This document shows, in pieces, positions 17,370 through 26,413 of a stretch of 64,000 nt of DNA; the stretch's first letter is position 1, and every line of letters starts with the position of its first letter. The DNA comes from JAVBSX01 sp051660685 (GTDB lineage: Bacteria > Planctomycetota > Planctomycetia > Pirellulales > Thermoguttaceae): the NCBI GenBank assembly GCA_051660685.1, contig JBOFQB010000043.1, positions 39,902 to 103,901 of the forward strand. The letters are read 5' to 3'. The position numbers and the translations under genes were made by a program. The notes below the pieces were generated by a model. That model saw only the letters and a program-made list of their open reading frames with translations, searched no databases and was not told the origin of the DNA.

Positions 17370-18536
17370 ATGATTTCCTCACGATTCGCTTCGTCGCTGT
17401 TTTGGGCTATTCTGGTGTTTTGCTTCTTGACTGGTTTCGTCATAGGAGCCGAGAAAAAGGGGGAGAAGGACGCGAAAAAGGAGAAGGACAAGGGAAAAAC
17501 CGAGGTTCTGACACCTGGATTTGCGACGGATGTAGAAGAGGTGGAGCTAAAAGGCGATTGGTTTGTCACTTCAGATGGGGTTCTTTTGACCGGGATGTAT
17601 TATCCGGGCAAAGGGGACAAGGAGTGTATCCCCGTTGTCCTCTTACACGGTCAAAGTGAAGATCGAACCATTTTCGAGCCCCTGATTGCCGAATTGCGAA
17701 AAAAAGGTTGTGCCGTTCTCGTCCCCGATTTGCGCGGACATGGGGCAAGCGTCTTGAAGTATCCCGATTTGAAAGCAGAAGCAATGCAAACGCAAGTCCC
17801 TATAGGGGGATTTGACATGAGTCTTCAAGCGGGGATTAACATGGTCGAGGGGATGAACCTTCCTCCCGCTTTAAGACGTCAAGCCCTTCTCCTTGCCGAA
17901 CAGTACAGCGTTCAGCAACAGTTGCAAATACAGCAAGAGCGAATGTTGAAAGAAAGCATGACAGGTGAGCGGGTTTTGCCGGAACCGGTTGAGTACAGTT
18001 ATGAAAAGTTCACTTCGGATGATTATTTGAAGATGTTGTACTTTGACTGGGTTCCGTTCAACGAATTTCTCGTTTATGAAAACAATCTGGGCAAACTGAA
18101 CGCGAAAAAACTGGTGATTGTTGGGATTGACATGGGGGGGACCTTAGGCGCGGTTTGGGCGAATACGGACTGGAGCAAGGGAAAGCCGAGAAACTGCAAA
18201 GCCTTGTTGATACTTTCTCCTAATGATGATTCGGTTGTGGAGGAAATTTTCAAGGACAACAAAGTTTTCCGAGAGAATGTTTCATTGACGTTGATTCTTG
18301 GGGAGTCGAACAAGACGGCGTTGGAAAAGGCCAAAAAAGTGCAAGCTCTTGTCCAAAATCTGGAGAAACGGGGCAAAAATGCCAATCCGAATGCGGCATC
18401 GATCATTGGTTACAAGACGGAGACGAAGGGGGGGGCACTTTTGGGGGAGCCGGAAGTAGCGAAAGACGTTGCGGAGTTGATCGAGGAGTCGATCAACCAG
18501 TACAACCAAAAACTCTTAAAGTGGAAAAAAATGTAA
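17370..18536 (+). CDS. Exported alpha/beta-hydrolase-fold protein with a degenerate nucleophile elbow
   Basis: About 388 residues. An N-terminal signal (MISSRFASSLFWAILVFCFL) leads to a highly charged Lys/Glu linker (KKGEKDAKKEKDKGK). The hydrolase fold follows with VVLLHGQSEDRTIF and VLVPDLRGHGASV. The nucleophile elbow reads VGIDMGGTLGAVWANTDWSK, so the usual Ser of GxSxG is Asp. The motif around DWS recalls a planctomycete paralogue family that I believe lacks the serine. It is either an Asp-nucleophile enzyme or a non-catalytic relative. The ATG at 17370 follows a C-rich CCCTATCCCCTA tract that recurs before many genes here. Confidence 0.65.
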   Translation: MISSRFASSLFWAILVFCFLTGFVIGAEKKGEKDAKKEKDKGKTEVLTPGFATDVEEVELKGDWFVTSDGVLLTGMYYPGKGDKECIPVVLLHGQSEDRTIFEPLIAELRKKGCAVLVPDLRGHGASVLKYPDLKAEAMQTQVPIGGFDMSLQAGINMVEGMNLPPALRRQALLLAEQYSVQQQLQIQQERMLKESMTGERVLPEPVEYSYEKFTSDDYLKMLYFDWVPFNEFLVYENNLGKLNAKKLVIVGIDMGGTLGAVWANTDWSKGKPRNCKALLILSPNDDSVVEEIFKDNKVFRENVSLTLILGESNKTALEKAKKVQALVQNLEKRGKNANPNAASIIGYKTETKGGALLGEPEVAKDVAELIEESINQYNQKLLKWKKM

Positions 18537-18544
18537 GTATCCCC

Positions 18545-18685
18545 GTTTAGCCGCGGAACAACGTTCCGCGCGTACAAACAGCGATTCTGAACGCGCGATA
18601 CGTTGTATCGCGGCTAAACGGGAACATCGTTCCGCGCGTACAAACAACGATTCTCAACGCGCGATACGTTGTATCGCGGCTAAAC
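18545..18685. repeat. Two fused copies of the main REP-like palindrome
   Basis: GTTTAGCCGCGGAACAACG, spacer, ACGCGCGATACG...CGGCTAAAC is immediately followed by a second unit sharing the junction. The spacers (ACAAACAGCGATTCTGA and ACAAACAACGATTCTCA) are near-identical, which excludes a CRISPR reading. The rest of the gap to 18915 holds no recognisable feature. Confidence 0.9.
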
Positions 18686-18915
18686 GGGGGATAATGGAGA
18701 ATCTGGGCTGTTTGCAAAATGGCGACTTTGCGGCTTTTTTCCAAAATTCTGGAATTTCTTATAATTATCAATTGTCCTAATTCTCCAATAATCCGATAAT
18801 ATCGATTGTGCAGACCTTAGACAAGAAGGCTGCGCTCGATGATTGGTCGTCCCGGGGCGATTTACGGATTGTATCCACCTAATACCTTTTTTGGGAAATT
18901 TTTGGGGAATACGCG

Positions 18916-21282
18916 ATGAAACATTTGAAACAATCGCTTTGCTGCATCATAACACTACTGTTCTGCGCCCTCCTGTCTCAATACGCTTTTGGACAAACAT
19001 TGCCCTTGCCAAATACGGGCAATGTACAGGTAAACGGCGTAGATCAAGGACCGACCTACATCATCACATCGGGTGCAAATAATTATAGGATGATCTTTAC
19101 GGCTCCGACGGCCGTTGTCTCCCTCAATACCGTGACTGGATTGAACAAAACTTGGGGGGGTGAGATCAGCATGCAGGCCGCAGGTGTCATTGCAACACAA
19201 TCAACAGTTGCGGGACAATTACCAAACTTGACGGTGAATGGTGTATTGTCTGGGAATCAGGACCTGACCAAAACGGGAGATGGTAAGTTGATTTTTACGA
19301 ACAGTAACAACACGCATCGAGGAACAATCACCGTCAATGCCGGAACAGTTGCCATTTCAGATGCAGGTCAATTGTCTGGCTCGCTCATCGACCTTACGTC
19401 ACTCGGGTCCACTCTGGACATTAGCGGCGCAACCTCATCCGCGAGCATTGGCGGATTAAGTGGTGTTTTCGGGTCAGTCGTCAAATTGGACACTAAAGAA
19501 TTGGTCTTTGGCGGGAATAATGCGAATACGACCTATGATGGTTTTTTTGATGGTAGTGGAACCTTGACAAAAGTGGGGACAGGAACAGTAACATTGACGG
19601 GGGACAGTACGACGACAGTACCAACAGTTCTAGGGCCGTTTACAGGAAACATTAGCGTTGATAAAGGGACACTTTTGGTCAACGGCAATGTAAGTGGTAG
19701 TGCATTAGCCCCTCTGGTGAAGACGACAACAACAGTCAAGCAAGGTGCCGTTCTCGGGGGAAATGGAACACTCGGTAATGTGACCGTCAATGCAGGTGGA
19801 ATGCTTGCCCCAAGTGTTTTAACGGCCGATGCAGTCAGCAATGAGGTTTTAACGATTAGTGGTCAGCTTGATGCTCAAGCGAATAGTAAAATCGTTCTAC
19901 GCGTCAATGACAAAGGTGCTTTTGAACAAATCAAAGTGGGCACAGTATCTGTGGGCACTGATTGGAATAATGTTAATTTGGAGATGAACGCCCTTGCCGG
20001 AGATTATAGTGATCCCCCTGGTGTAACGATTCTAGGTCCGATGATTACCGCCAATGGTACAGTAGATTTGACGACTTGGAGCGATTGGGAATTACGTCAA
20101 AAGTTTCTTAATTTGAATACCACAACAGGAAATATTACACGAAAAACAGACTATTTCCAGAACCCGAATGTAGTGCAAACACACAATCAACAGGAGGTTG
20201 GCCGGGTTCTTGATGCTTCTAAGGCCGGAACAAGCGACGCAATGTGGGAGATGATGACCCGGTTGAGCTGGTTAATTGGGGATGATCCGACGACTCCATT
20301 ATCCCCAGATCGAATTTATGCGGCATACAGTCAGATGACGGGGGATTTGAGGGCGCACGCAATCACGTTAGGGCAATGGAAGACGTCGCAGTATGGGCTT
20401 GCTCATCTTGATTTGACCGAGCATGGACTGTCCGAAAAGAATTCAGTTTGGTTTCAGGCGATTCACCAGACGACCGATTTTGAGGGGGATGGTAACGCAA
20501 GTGCGTATGGAATTTCCCGGACCGGGGGAATCTTCGGTTCCGAAGAAGTCGTTGGAGATGACACCCTCTTCGGCTTCTTCGTCGGCTTTTCCCGACCCTA
20601 TATCTACAATCAGGGCAATTCCGTTGAAGCCAATGACTTGCAGTTCGGCTTTTACGGCGGTTCCCGATTGCATCGCTTCCTCGACACGAAACTGTTTGTC
20701 GGTTATGGACATCAATCTTACGATCAAAAACGGTATATTACCGATTCGGTGTTGCTTGATGACGGACCTGTGCAGCAGATCAGTTCGCGCTACAAAGGGG
20801 ATTCCATGTCAATGAGCTGTGAAATCGGCGTTCCGCTCGAAGGTGGTCTCTTCAGTCTGCGTCCGCTTGCTGCTGTTGATTCGGATTTGACTTGGGTTTA
20901 TAACACGGATGAAACGGGATCGAGCGGATTGGAACAGCGATTTGCTCGGGAGTTTTATGAAAAGACGTTAGCGCGAGCGGGTTTGACGGCGCAATTTGGT
21001 TCGGTCATGTACAGCACGCCGTTGAGTTTGACGGGCCGAGCGTTTTATGCCCGGCAGATTTCGGGCGACTCGCATACGACGTCCCGCGCTGCCTTTTTGG
21101 GTGACACCAGTCAATGGATGTCCATTTACGGCATTGAGCAGGGTAAGGATTACATGACAGGGGGACTTGGTTTTCGCTGGACGATCAGTGAATCGCGGTC
21201 GTTTTACGGCGATTATGATTATACAACGAGTGACCGTTCGCGGGCCCATTCCGCTTCTCTCGGCTATATGCAGAAATGGTAG
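18916..21282 (+). CDS. Autotransporter with passenger-associated repeats and a C-terminal beta-barrel
   Basis: A 788-residue protein with a signal peptide (MKHLKQSLCCIITLLFCALL, probable cleavage after AFG). The passenger contains autotransporter repeats of the form LTKTGDGKLIFT...GTITVNAGTV (about 117-146) and GTLTKVGTGTVTLTGD...ISVDKGTLLVNG (about 213-257), consistent with a beta-helix. From about residue 510 the sequence alternates in the manner of an outer-membrane autotransporter barrel and ends SASLGYMQKW, an aromatic C-terminal residue suited to BAM recognition. It is probably a surface adhesin or stalk-like protein, with the passenger function unknown. It is flanked by REP-like palindromes on both sides. 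Confidence 0.85.
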   Translation: MKHLKQSLCCIITLLFCALLSQYAFGQTLPLPNTGNVQVNGVDQGPTYIITSGANNYRMIFTAPTAVVSLNTVTGLNKTWGGEISMQAAGVIATQSTVAGQLPNLTVNGVLSGNQDLTKTGDGKLIFTNSNNTHRGTITVNAGTVAISDAGQLSGSLIDLTSLGSTLDISGATSSASIGGLSGVFGSVVKLDTKELVFGGNNANTTYDGFFDGSGTLTKVGTGTVTLTGDSTTTVPTVLGPFTGNISVDKGTLLVNGNVSGSALAPLVKTTTTVKQGAVLGGNGTLGNVTVNAGGMLAPSVLTADAVSNEVLTISGQLDAQANSKIVLRVNDKGAFEQIKVGTVSVGTDWNNVNLEMNALAGDYSDPPGVTILGPMITANGTVDLTTWSDWELRQKFLNLNTTTGNITRKTDYFQNPNVVQTHNQQEVGRVLDASKAGTSDAMWEMMTRLSWLIGDDPTTPLSPDRIYAAYSQMTGDLRAHAITLGQWKTSQYGLAHLDLTEHGLSEKNSVWFQAIHQTTDFEGDGNASAYGISRTGGIFGSEEVVGDDTLFGFFVGFSRPYIYNQGNSVEANDLQFGFYGGSRLHRFLDTKLFVGYGHQSYDQKRYITDSVLLDDGPVQQISSRYKGDSMSMSCEIGVPLEGGLFSLRPLAAVDSDLTWVYNTDETGSSGLEQRFAREFYEKTLARAGLTAQFGSVMYSTPLSLTGRAFYARQISGDSHTTSRAAFLGDTSQWMSIYGIEQGKDYMTGGLGFRWTISESRSFYGDYDYTTSDRSRAHSASLGYMQKW

Positions 21283-21321
21283 AGTAGGGGATGGGGGATA
21301 GGGGGGGAAGAATTGGATTCC

Positions 21322-21453
21322 GTTTAGCCGAGGAACAACGTTCCGCGCGTATCGAAATCTCTGTACGCGCGATACGTTGTATCGCGGCTAAACGGTTAAA
21401 TTACGCGCAGAAAATGATTATGTACGCGCAGAACGGTGTTCTGCGGCTAAACG
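21322..21453. repeat. REP-like palindrome plus a divergent second unit
   Basis: 21322-21393 is a full copy of the main palindrome (GTTTAGCCGAGGAACAACG...CGGCTAAAC). A variant stem follows (ACGCGCAGAACGGTGTTCTG, then CGGCTAAAC) through 21453. It lies between the convergent ends of the autotransporter gene and pheT, so it might also terminate transcription. Confidence 0.85.
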
Positions 21454-21475
21454 GTTAAATACGCGAGTCGCGTAT

Positions 21476-23953
21476 TTAACTTCTTAACGAAATGTTTCGC
21501 TCTTTGATGAAACCGAGGAAAGATTGGTGAAAAGAGTCAATCTCCTCGCCCGAAAGTGTATGGTCTTCTGACCCAATCCAGAAACGGAAGGAATAACTCG
21601 CTTTGCCTTTTTCCAGACCCTTCCCCTTATAGGAGGTGAGGAACTCCCGACGATTCAGAAGAGGATGTGCAAACGAATCAAGGACCTGTTCCAGATCGGC
21701 AAAACCGGCGTCAATGTCCCAAACCAATGAAAAATCCTGCCAAGAACCTGGGTATTTTGGCAGGTCCGTGAATCGGACTTGCGGGAACAGGTTGCCTTGC
21801 AATTTGTCCAGTTCGATTTCAAACCAGACGACTTGACCTCCTTCGGGGGAGATTTTTTCGAGAAGTGACCGATTGAGGACCCCAAGAGTCCCAACTCTTT
21901 GGTCCTCTGTGTCCCGAATCTCGACAAATTGCCCGGATGTGTTCCAAGGAATTCGGTTAGATTCAGGATCATTGGGGATTTCCGACGCGACAAAACGGAA
22001 CGTCTTTCCGCTAAAAAGCAAACCCAAATCTTCAAGAGCCGATTTGATCGAGAGATAATGCTCCTCCAGAGTTTGGCCCGATTGAATAAAGGAAACGCCG
22101 GATAATCGGGGAAGTTCCAGACTCTCACCCGTTTTCGTGTCGGGAAAATAGACATGTCCTAACTCGAACAATCGGAATTTGTCCCGAATCGGTCGATTTT
22201 TCGGAACCAAAGCGAACAAATTCGGAAGTAAGGTTGTTCGCAAACGACTTTCCCCTTGTGCAGCCGGATTCTTCAAGACCAATGTCTCGCCCGGGTCAAA
22301 GCCCAACCGATTCGTCCAATTGTCATTTGTCCAACCATAATTGTGGACCTCAATAAAACGATGTGCAAGGGCGAGCAATTTTCTTGCTTTATGCTCCATT
22401 CGGACAGATTTTTCGACGAAGAGGGGACGTAAAGGGGCAACGGGCAGGACCGGTTGAATGTTGTCATAACCGTAGACCCTCAAAACCTCTTCGAGAATGT
22501 CTTCTGGAATGGAAATGTCTTTGACACTCCGAAAAGGGGGGACCTGAACAACGAGGGTTCCGTCCTTTTCAAATTCGGCAAGAAACGCGAGAGAACGGAG
22601 AATCGAGAGGACGCGATCTTGGGGAATTTTGATCCCGGCGAGACGGTCCAGACGACCGGGTTCCAAGCGAATTGTTCTGTATTCTTCGCCAAGATTTCCC
22701 CGGACCGTAAATTTTGAGGTGATTTCAAACGGAATTCCGGCATCCTTGATAATCTGCAAAATCCGTTCAGCTGCGAACTTGACATTGCAAGGAGGTTGCG
22801 ATTTTTCATACCGTTGTGAAGCATCTGTCCGCAAATCCAAACGACCGGACGTTTTACGAACTCGGGCTGCTTTGAAATTCGCGCTTTCCAACAAAACGGT
22901 CCTCGTTGCGTCCGAAACTTCGGTTTCCCGACCGCCCATAATTCCGGCAAGAGCAACGGGAGTCGCCGATTGCAGGTCAACCGATTCTTTCGCCGCTTTC
23001 TCGTCGTCCCTGTTCCGCCGAACTCCCCAAATCAACAGATCATCCGGGAGAAGTGACCGATCCTGACCGTCGAGTGTCTGAAACTTCTGCTCTTTTCCAC
23101 TTTGCGCAACCCGAATCCCGGCAATCAAATCTCCGTCAAAAGCATGTGTCGGTTGTCCAAGCCCCAAATTAACGTAATTCGTCACGTCAATCAACAGATT
23201 GTATGTCCGTTGTCCAAGTGCATGTAAACGACGCTGCATGAAGATCGGAGATGGAACGGCAACCGGTTGATTGAACTGAATTTCGACACAACCGTAAGCG
23301 GGACAATTTTCGAGATCGGCAACGTCAAGCGGGTATTCGGGCAAAGGATCAAACGGTGTCAAATCGAAAAAAACAGCCGGTTTTAAGGGTCTCCCAAAAA
23401 TAGCAGCCAATTCCCTCGCAAAACCGTAATGTCCCCAAAGATCAGGTCGATGTGTCAAACTCTTATTGTCAACCTCAATCAAAATGTCTGACTGCGGAAT
23501 ATATTCCGAAAGTAACGCCCCGATTTTGGTGTCGGTTGGACATTCAAAGAGAATTTCATGCCAATGACTCAACCGCAGTTCAGCAGCGGAACAGAGAATT
23601 CCTTCTGAGGTTCTGCCGTACTTCGTCCCTTTTTCAACGACTTTGTGTCCGGCGAGAATGGAACCGGACGGAGCAAACGGGGCAATCAGACCGACTCGGG
23701 CATTTGCAGCACCGCAAACGGTTGTGTAGGTTTTGGAACCGCAATTGACTTTACAGAAGGACAATTTCTTTCCGTCTTGTTCAAACGGTTCGAACTCGAC
23801 AATTTGCCCGATCAACACCCCGTCAAGAGACCGCTCGATTTGCTCAATCCCTTCAACTTCAGCAGTCGAAAGAGTCAACGAATTGGCAATTTCATCCGCG
23901 CTAAGACCGTTCAGATCAACGTAATCGGAAATCCAGTCAAGAGAGATATACAT
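21476..23953 (-). CDS. pheT: Phenylalanine--tRNA ligase beta subunit
   Basis: An 825-residue protein matching bacterial PheT in length and order. It has an N-terminal segment MYISLDWISDYVDL, an EMAP-like tRNA-binding domain (GVLIGQIVEFEPFEQDGKKL), the B3/B4 editing region (DVTNYVNLGLGQPTHAFD), the B5 domain and a C-terminal anticodon-binding domain (YPGSWQDFSLVWDID to the end). It forms the (alpha-beta)2 synthetase that charges tRNA-Phe; pheS is not adjacent in this window. The start is preceded on the coding strand by a C-rich CCCCTATCCCCTA tract instead of a Shine-Dalgarno site. Confidence 0.97.
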   Translation of the reverse strand: MYISLDWISDYVDLNGLSADEIANSLTLSTAEVEGIEQIERSLDGVLIGQIVEFEPFEQDGKKLSFCKVNCGSKTYTTVCGAANARVGLIAPFAPSGSILAGHKVVEKGTKYGRTSEGILCSAAELRLSHWHEILFECPTDTKIGALLSEYIPQSDILIEVDNKSLTHRPDLWGHYGFARELAAIFGRPLKPAVFFDLTPFDPLPEYPLDVADLENCPAYGCVEIQFNQPVAVPSPIFMQRRLHALGQRTYNLLIDVTNYVNLGLGQPTHAFDGDLIAGIRVAQSGKEQKFQTLDGQDRSLLPDDLLIWGVRRNRDDEKAAKESVDLQSATPVALAGIMGGRETEVSDATRTVLLESANFKAARVRKTSGRLDLRTDASQRYEKSQPPCNVKFAAERILQIIKDAGIPFEITSKFTVRGNLGEEYRTIRLEPGRLDRLAGIKIPQDRVLSILRSLAFLAEFEKDGTLVVQVPPFRSVKDISIPEDILEEVLRVYGYDNIQPVLPVAPLRPLFVEKSVRMEHKARKLLALAHRFIEVHNYGWTNDNWTNRLGFDPGETLVLKNPAAQGESRLRTTLLPNLFALVPKNRPIRDKFRLFELGHVYFPDTKTGESLELPRLSGVSFIQSGQTLEEHYLSIKSALEDLGLLFSGKTFRFVASEIPNDPESNRIPWNTSGQFVEIRDTEDQRVGTLGVLNRSLLEKISPEGGQVVWFEIELDKLQGNLFPQVRFTDLPKYPGSWQDFSLVWDIDAGFADLEQVLDSFAHPLLNRREFLTSYKGKGLEKGKASYSFRFWIGSEDHTLSGEEIDSFHQSFLGFIKERNISLRS

Positions 23954-23998
23954 AGGGGATAGGGGACGGGGGATTGGGAATAGGGGGGAAATAGGAGC

Positions 23999-24823
23999 CT
24001 ACTTAAACAAAGCGTCATATTTGTTGGGGTTGAAAAACGAAAACCGCATTTCCCGAATATACTCAACCGGGCCAACTTTTCGTTGAATGTCAACAAGCGT
24101 TTCAATCTGTTCCTGACTGACATACGCTTTTATTCCGGCCAATTTCTTTTCCAAAAGATGCTCATTTCCGCGAATCCGAATCGTCGGCGGATCCAGAAAA
24201 TCCGAATAGGTCCCATATTCATACAATGCCGGAATCAGTGTCAATTCCGGTCCCAATTCCGGCCAAATATTCCCTTGTGCATGAAAAACACTCATCACAA
24301 ATTCATTGTGAACCGCTTGGTGATCGGGATGAATGTCCGTGCATGACGGAAGAAAGACCCGGGTTGGTCGGATTTTACGCAATATCCAGACATACGAGTT
24401 CTGGTATCCCGTTGCCCCCTCAATCGCAGTCGGGTCATTCGGATCATCACATTGTCGATGTCCCAAATAAGGACCCAGATAAGCGTCAGGAAACTTAAAC
24501 TGTGTCAAATGACCGTCCGGCAATCCCAGAAGTTTGAACGACTCCCGGGTTTCCTGTTGACGAATCGCCGCAATTTTACCCCGATGTTCAGGACGACAAT
24601 AACCCGCTTCTCCGGTTGTCGTCACAACGGCATAAACGTCAATTCCATTTTCAACAGCCGCAATAAACGTCATTCCGGCTCCACAAACAATATCATCATC
24701 GTGAGGAGCAACGAATAACCAACGTTCGTCCGCCCCTTTCCAATCCGGCCAAACTTCGCCCGGATTCGCAGAACGAATCAGTCCATTTTCTGTCCGACGT
24801 TCAAATACTATGTCAAAATTCAT
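23999..24823 (-). CDS. PIG-L/LmbE-family deacetylase
   Basis: About 274 residues. The zinc-binding signature of the family appears as APHDDDIVCGAGM (39-51) and HPDHQAVH (166-173). These enzymes remove N-acetyl groups from GlcNAc-containing or related sugars. The ATG at 24823 begins the conserved part; upstream in-frame sequence translates repeat DNA and was excluded. The C-terminal NPNKYDALFK and overall style resemble the LmbE module seen next to or fused with glucosamine-6-phosphate deaminases. The upstream neighbour on the same strand is a SIS sugar isomerase, which supports amino-sugar catabolism; the exact substrate is inferred. Confidence 0.85.
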   Translation of the reverse strand: MNFDIVFERRTENGLIRSANPGEVWPDWKGADERWLFVAPHDDDIVCGAGMTFIAAVENGIDVYAVVTTTGEAGYCRPEHRGKIAAIRQQETRESFKLLGLPDGHLTQFKFPDAYLGPYLGHRQCDDPNDPTAIEGATGYQNSYVWILRKIRPTRVFLPSCTDIHPDHQAVHNEFVMSVFHAQGNIWPELGPELTLIPALYEYGTYSDFLDPPTIRIRGNEHLLEKKLAGIKAYVSQEQIETLVDIQRKVGPVEYIREMRFSFFNPNKYDALFK

Positions 24824-24832
24824 AAGAGTTGG

Positions 24833-25108
24833 GGATAGGAGATAGGGAATAGGGGATAGGGAAGGAGGGAGGAAACAACATTTAACCGTGATATAACGTA
24901 TCACATGTTGAGAATGTAGAAGATAGGAGGAAGATAGGAGGTAGTGAATAGGAATTGAGAACTCGGAATCAGTGAGGAGCAATCCTCGCTTTGCCGTAAT
25001 ATGACCGATCATGCGTCAGATGACGTTTCGACCCTTTTTATTCTCAATTCTTACCCCTATCCCCCATTCCCTAATCCCTATCCCCTACCTCCTACCTTCT
25101 TTCTTTAT
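24833..25108. repeat. Composite G-rich/C-rich palindromic repeat with conserved core
   Basis: GGGGATAGGAGATAGGGAAT-type tracts (24833-24875), a second G-rich arm (about 24920-24950), a conserved core (24972-25029, containing ATGACCGATCATGCGTCAGA) and C-rich tracts (CCCTAATCCCTATCCCCTA) together form a large imperfect palindrome. It reaches the SIS gene's stop codon and matches 12396-12616 (inverted) and 34811-34985 in layout. Confidence 0.8.
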
Positions 25109-26121
25109 CCGACAAATTCATTGCCAATTTTTCGGGCTCGTTCGGGTTTGTCAAGGTTGACCGCAGATGCAACCCCAATCTGGACCAAAAGGTTCCAACC
25201 GGCCAAAAGTTGCAGGAACATGTCATATCCGGTCAATTGCGGTATTTTGATCGTCGGGAAAATTGTCTCATTTGCCGCAATCGCAACAACCGTAATCCCA
25301 ATTCGGTCAACGAGCAGTTCCTTGATTTTCGCACATTCGGACTCAAAAGGATTGATGAGGACGACGACTTCGTTTGCGTTCATCACTTCTTCAACACCGT
25401 GCAGCAAGTAGGTTCCTTCCAAAAAGTCGCTCTTCTTTCGTGTGATTTCGTTCGTTTTGAGTGTCAATTCTTCGGCAACACCATCATTTCGACCGGCAAA
25501 GTAAATAACCGGGGCATTTGCGAATTGGGCAATCAAAGTGGGGTCATATTCCACGTTGAGGACCTGTTGCGCTAAATCAGCAGCGTTTTTTGCATCATGA
25601 CGACAACCGCAATGATACATGTTGCAAAGGAGCGAACGATACACAAGGGCTTGTTCAACCACACTTTTGGTTGCAGCAACCGCCTTTTCTTTTCCGCAAG
25701 AGAGGACAAGGGAACCGTTGGACATTTCGCATAATTTTGTCCCGGGATTCGCGGTCATTCCAAGTCGTTTATTGTGACCTTCTTGAATCAATTTGGCAAA
25801 GAGTGCAACCGTCTCTTTTGTTTGACCGCTGTTGGACGCCGCAAAAACAACCCAATCCGTTAAACTGTATTCCTGAGCTTGATAACTCCCTTCTGTTGCG
25901 ACATTCAATTCAACCCCGCGTCGTCTCACTTCGTAGATCAGGCTTTTTGCGGGAAAAATCCGGCTTGAACCTTCTCCGGTCAGAAAAAGACGGCCCGACT
26001 GTTTGACCATTTCCGCCATTTCAACCGTCTGACCAAAATCAAATTGGGCGATCAAACCCGGGGTCTGCAACATTTCCTGAACGAGAGCAAAATTCTTGTA
26101 CTTCGGGTCAGTAAGGTTCAT
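25105..26121 (-). CDS. SIS-domain sugar isomerase (GlmS/AgaS-like)
   Basis: About 338 residues from the ATG at 26121. The first SIS domain shows GEGSSR (49-54) and the phosphosugar-binding SNSGQTKET (96-104). A second SIS-like domain follows (VIYFAGRNDGVAEELTLKTN). The architecture matches the isomerase half of GlmS and AgaS/FrlB-type deaminase/isomerases, without the glutaminase domain. It probably isomerises or deaminates a phosphorylated amino sugar in the cytosol. Its downstream neighbour on the same strand is a PIG-L deacetylase, suggesting a deacetylation-deamination pair. Confidence 0.85.
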   Translation of the reverse strand: MNLTDPKYKNFALVQEMLQTPGLIAQFDFGQTVEMAEMVKQSGRLFLTGEGSSRIFPAKSLIYEVRRRGVELNVATEGSYQAQEYSLTDWVVFAASNSGQTKETVALFAKLIQEGHNKRLGMTANPGTKLCEMSNGSLVLSCGKEKAVAATKSVVEQALVYRSLLCNMYHCGCRHDAKNAADLAQQVLNVEYDPTLIAQFANAPVIYFAGRNDGVAEELTLKTNEITRKKSDFLEGTYLLHGVEEVMNANEVVVLINPFESECAKIKELLVDRIGITVVAIAANETIFPTIKIPQLTGYDMFLQLLAGWNLLVQIGVASAVNLDKPERARKIGNEFVG

Positions 26122-26413
26122 TGTGATTAAGCTCCATGATAAGGAAGTAGGGGGAAAAACCAACCTGTTGCCCCATTTTACCCAAAATTGGCTCACTAAC
26201 AAGACCTGCCTTATACAACAGGAGAATGGAAGAACGGAAAAAAGAAACCGTTTCTTGTATGAGAGCTGGACTTTGACGGGTCAATCGGGTATAGTTCGCG
26301 TGTAGGGTCCGTTTGGAGTGTCTCTTTTTTTTCGCCCCACATTGTTCAGCAAGTTAGCAAATATGAATGTAATGAACTCGCACAAAAACAAATTCGTTTT
26401 CAGGAAGGACCTC

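Noticed and set aside
18545..18685. Possible mini CRISPR array
   Set aside because: Units are palindromic, spacers are near-identical and the same unit is scattered singly across the window; no cas genes are present.
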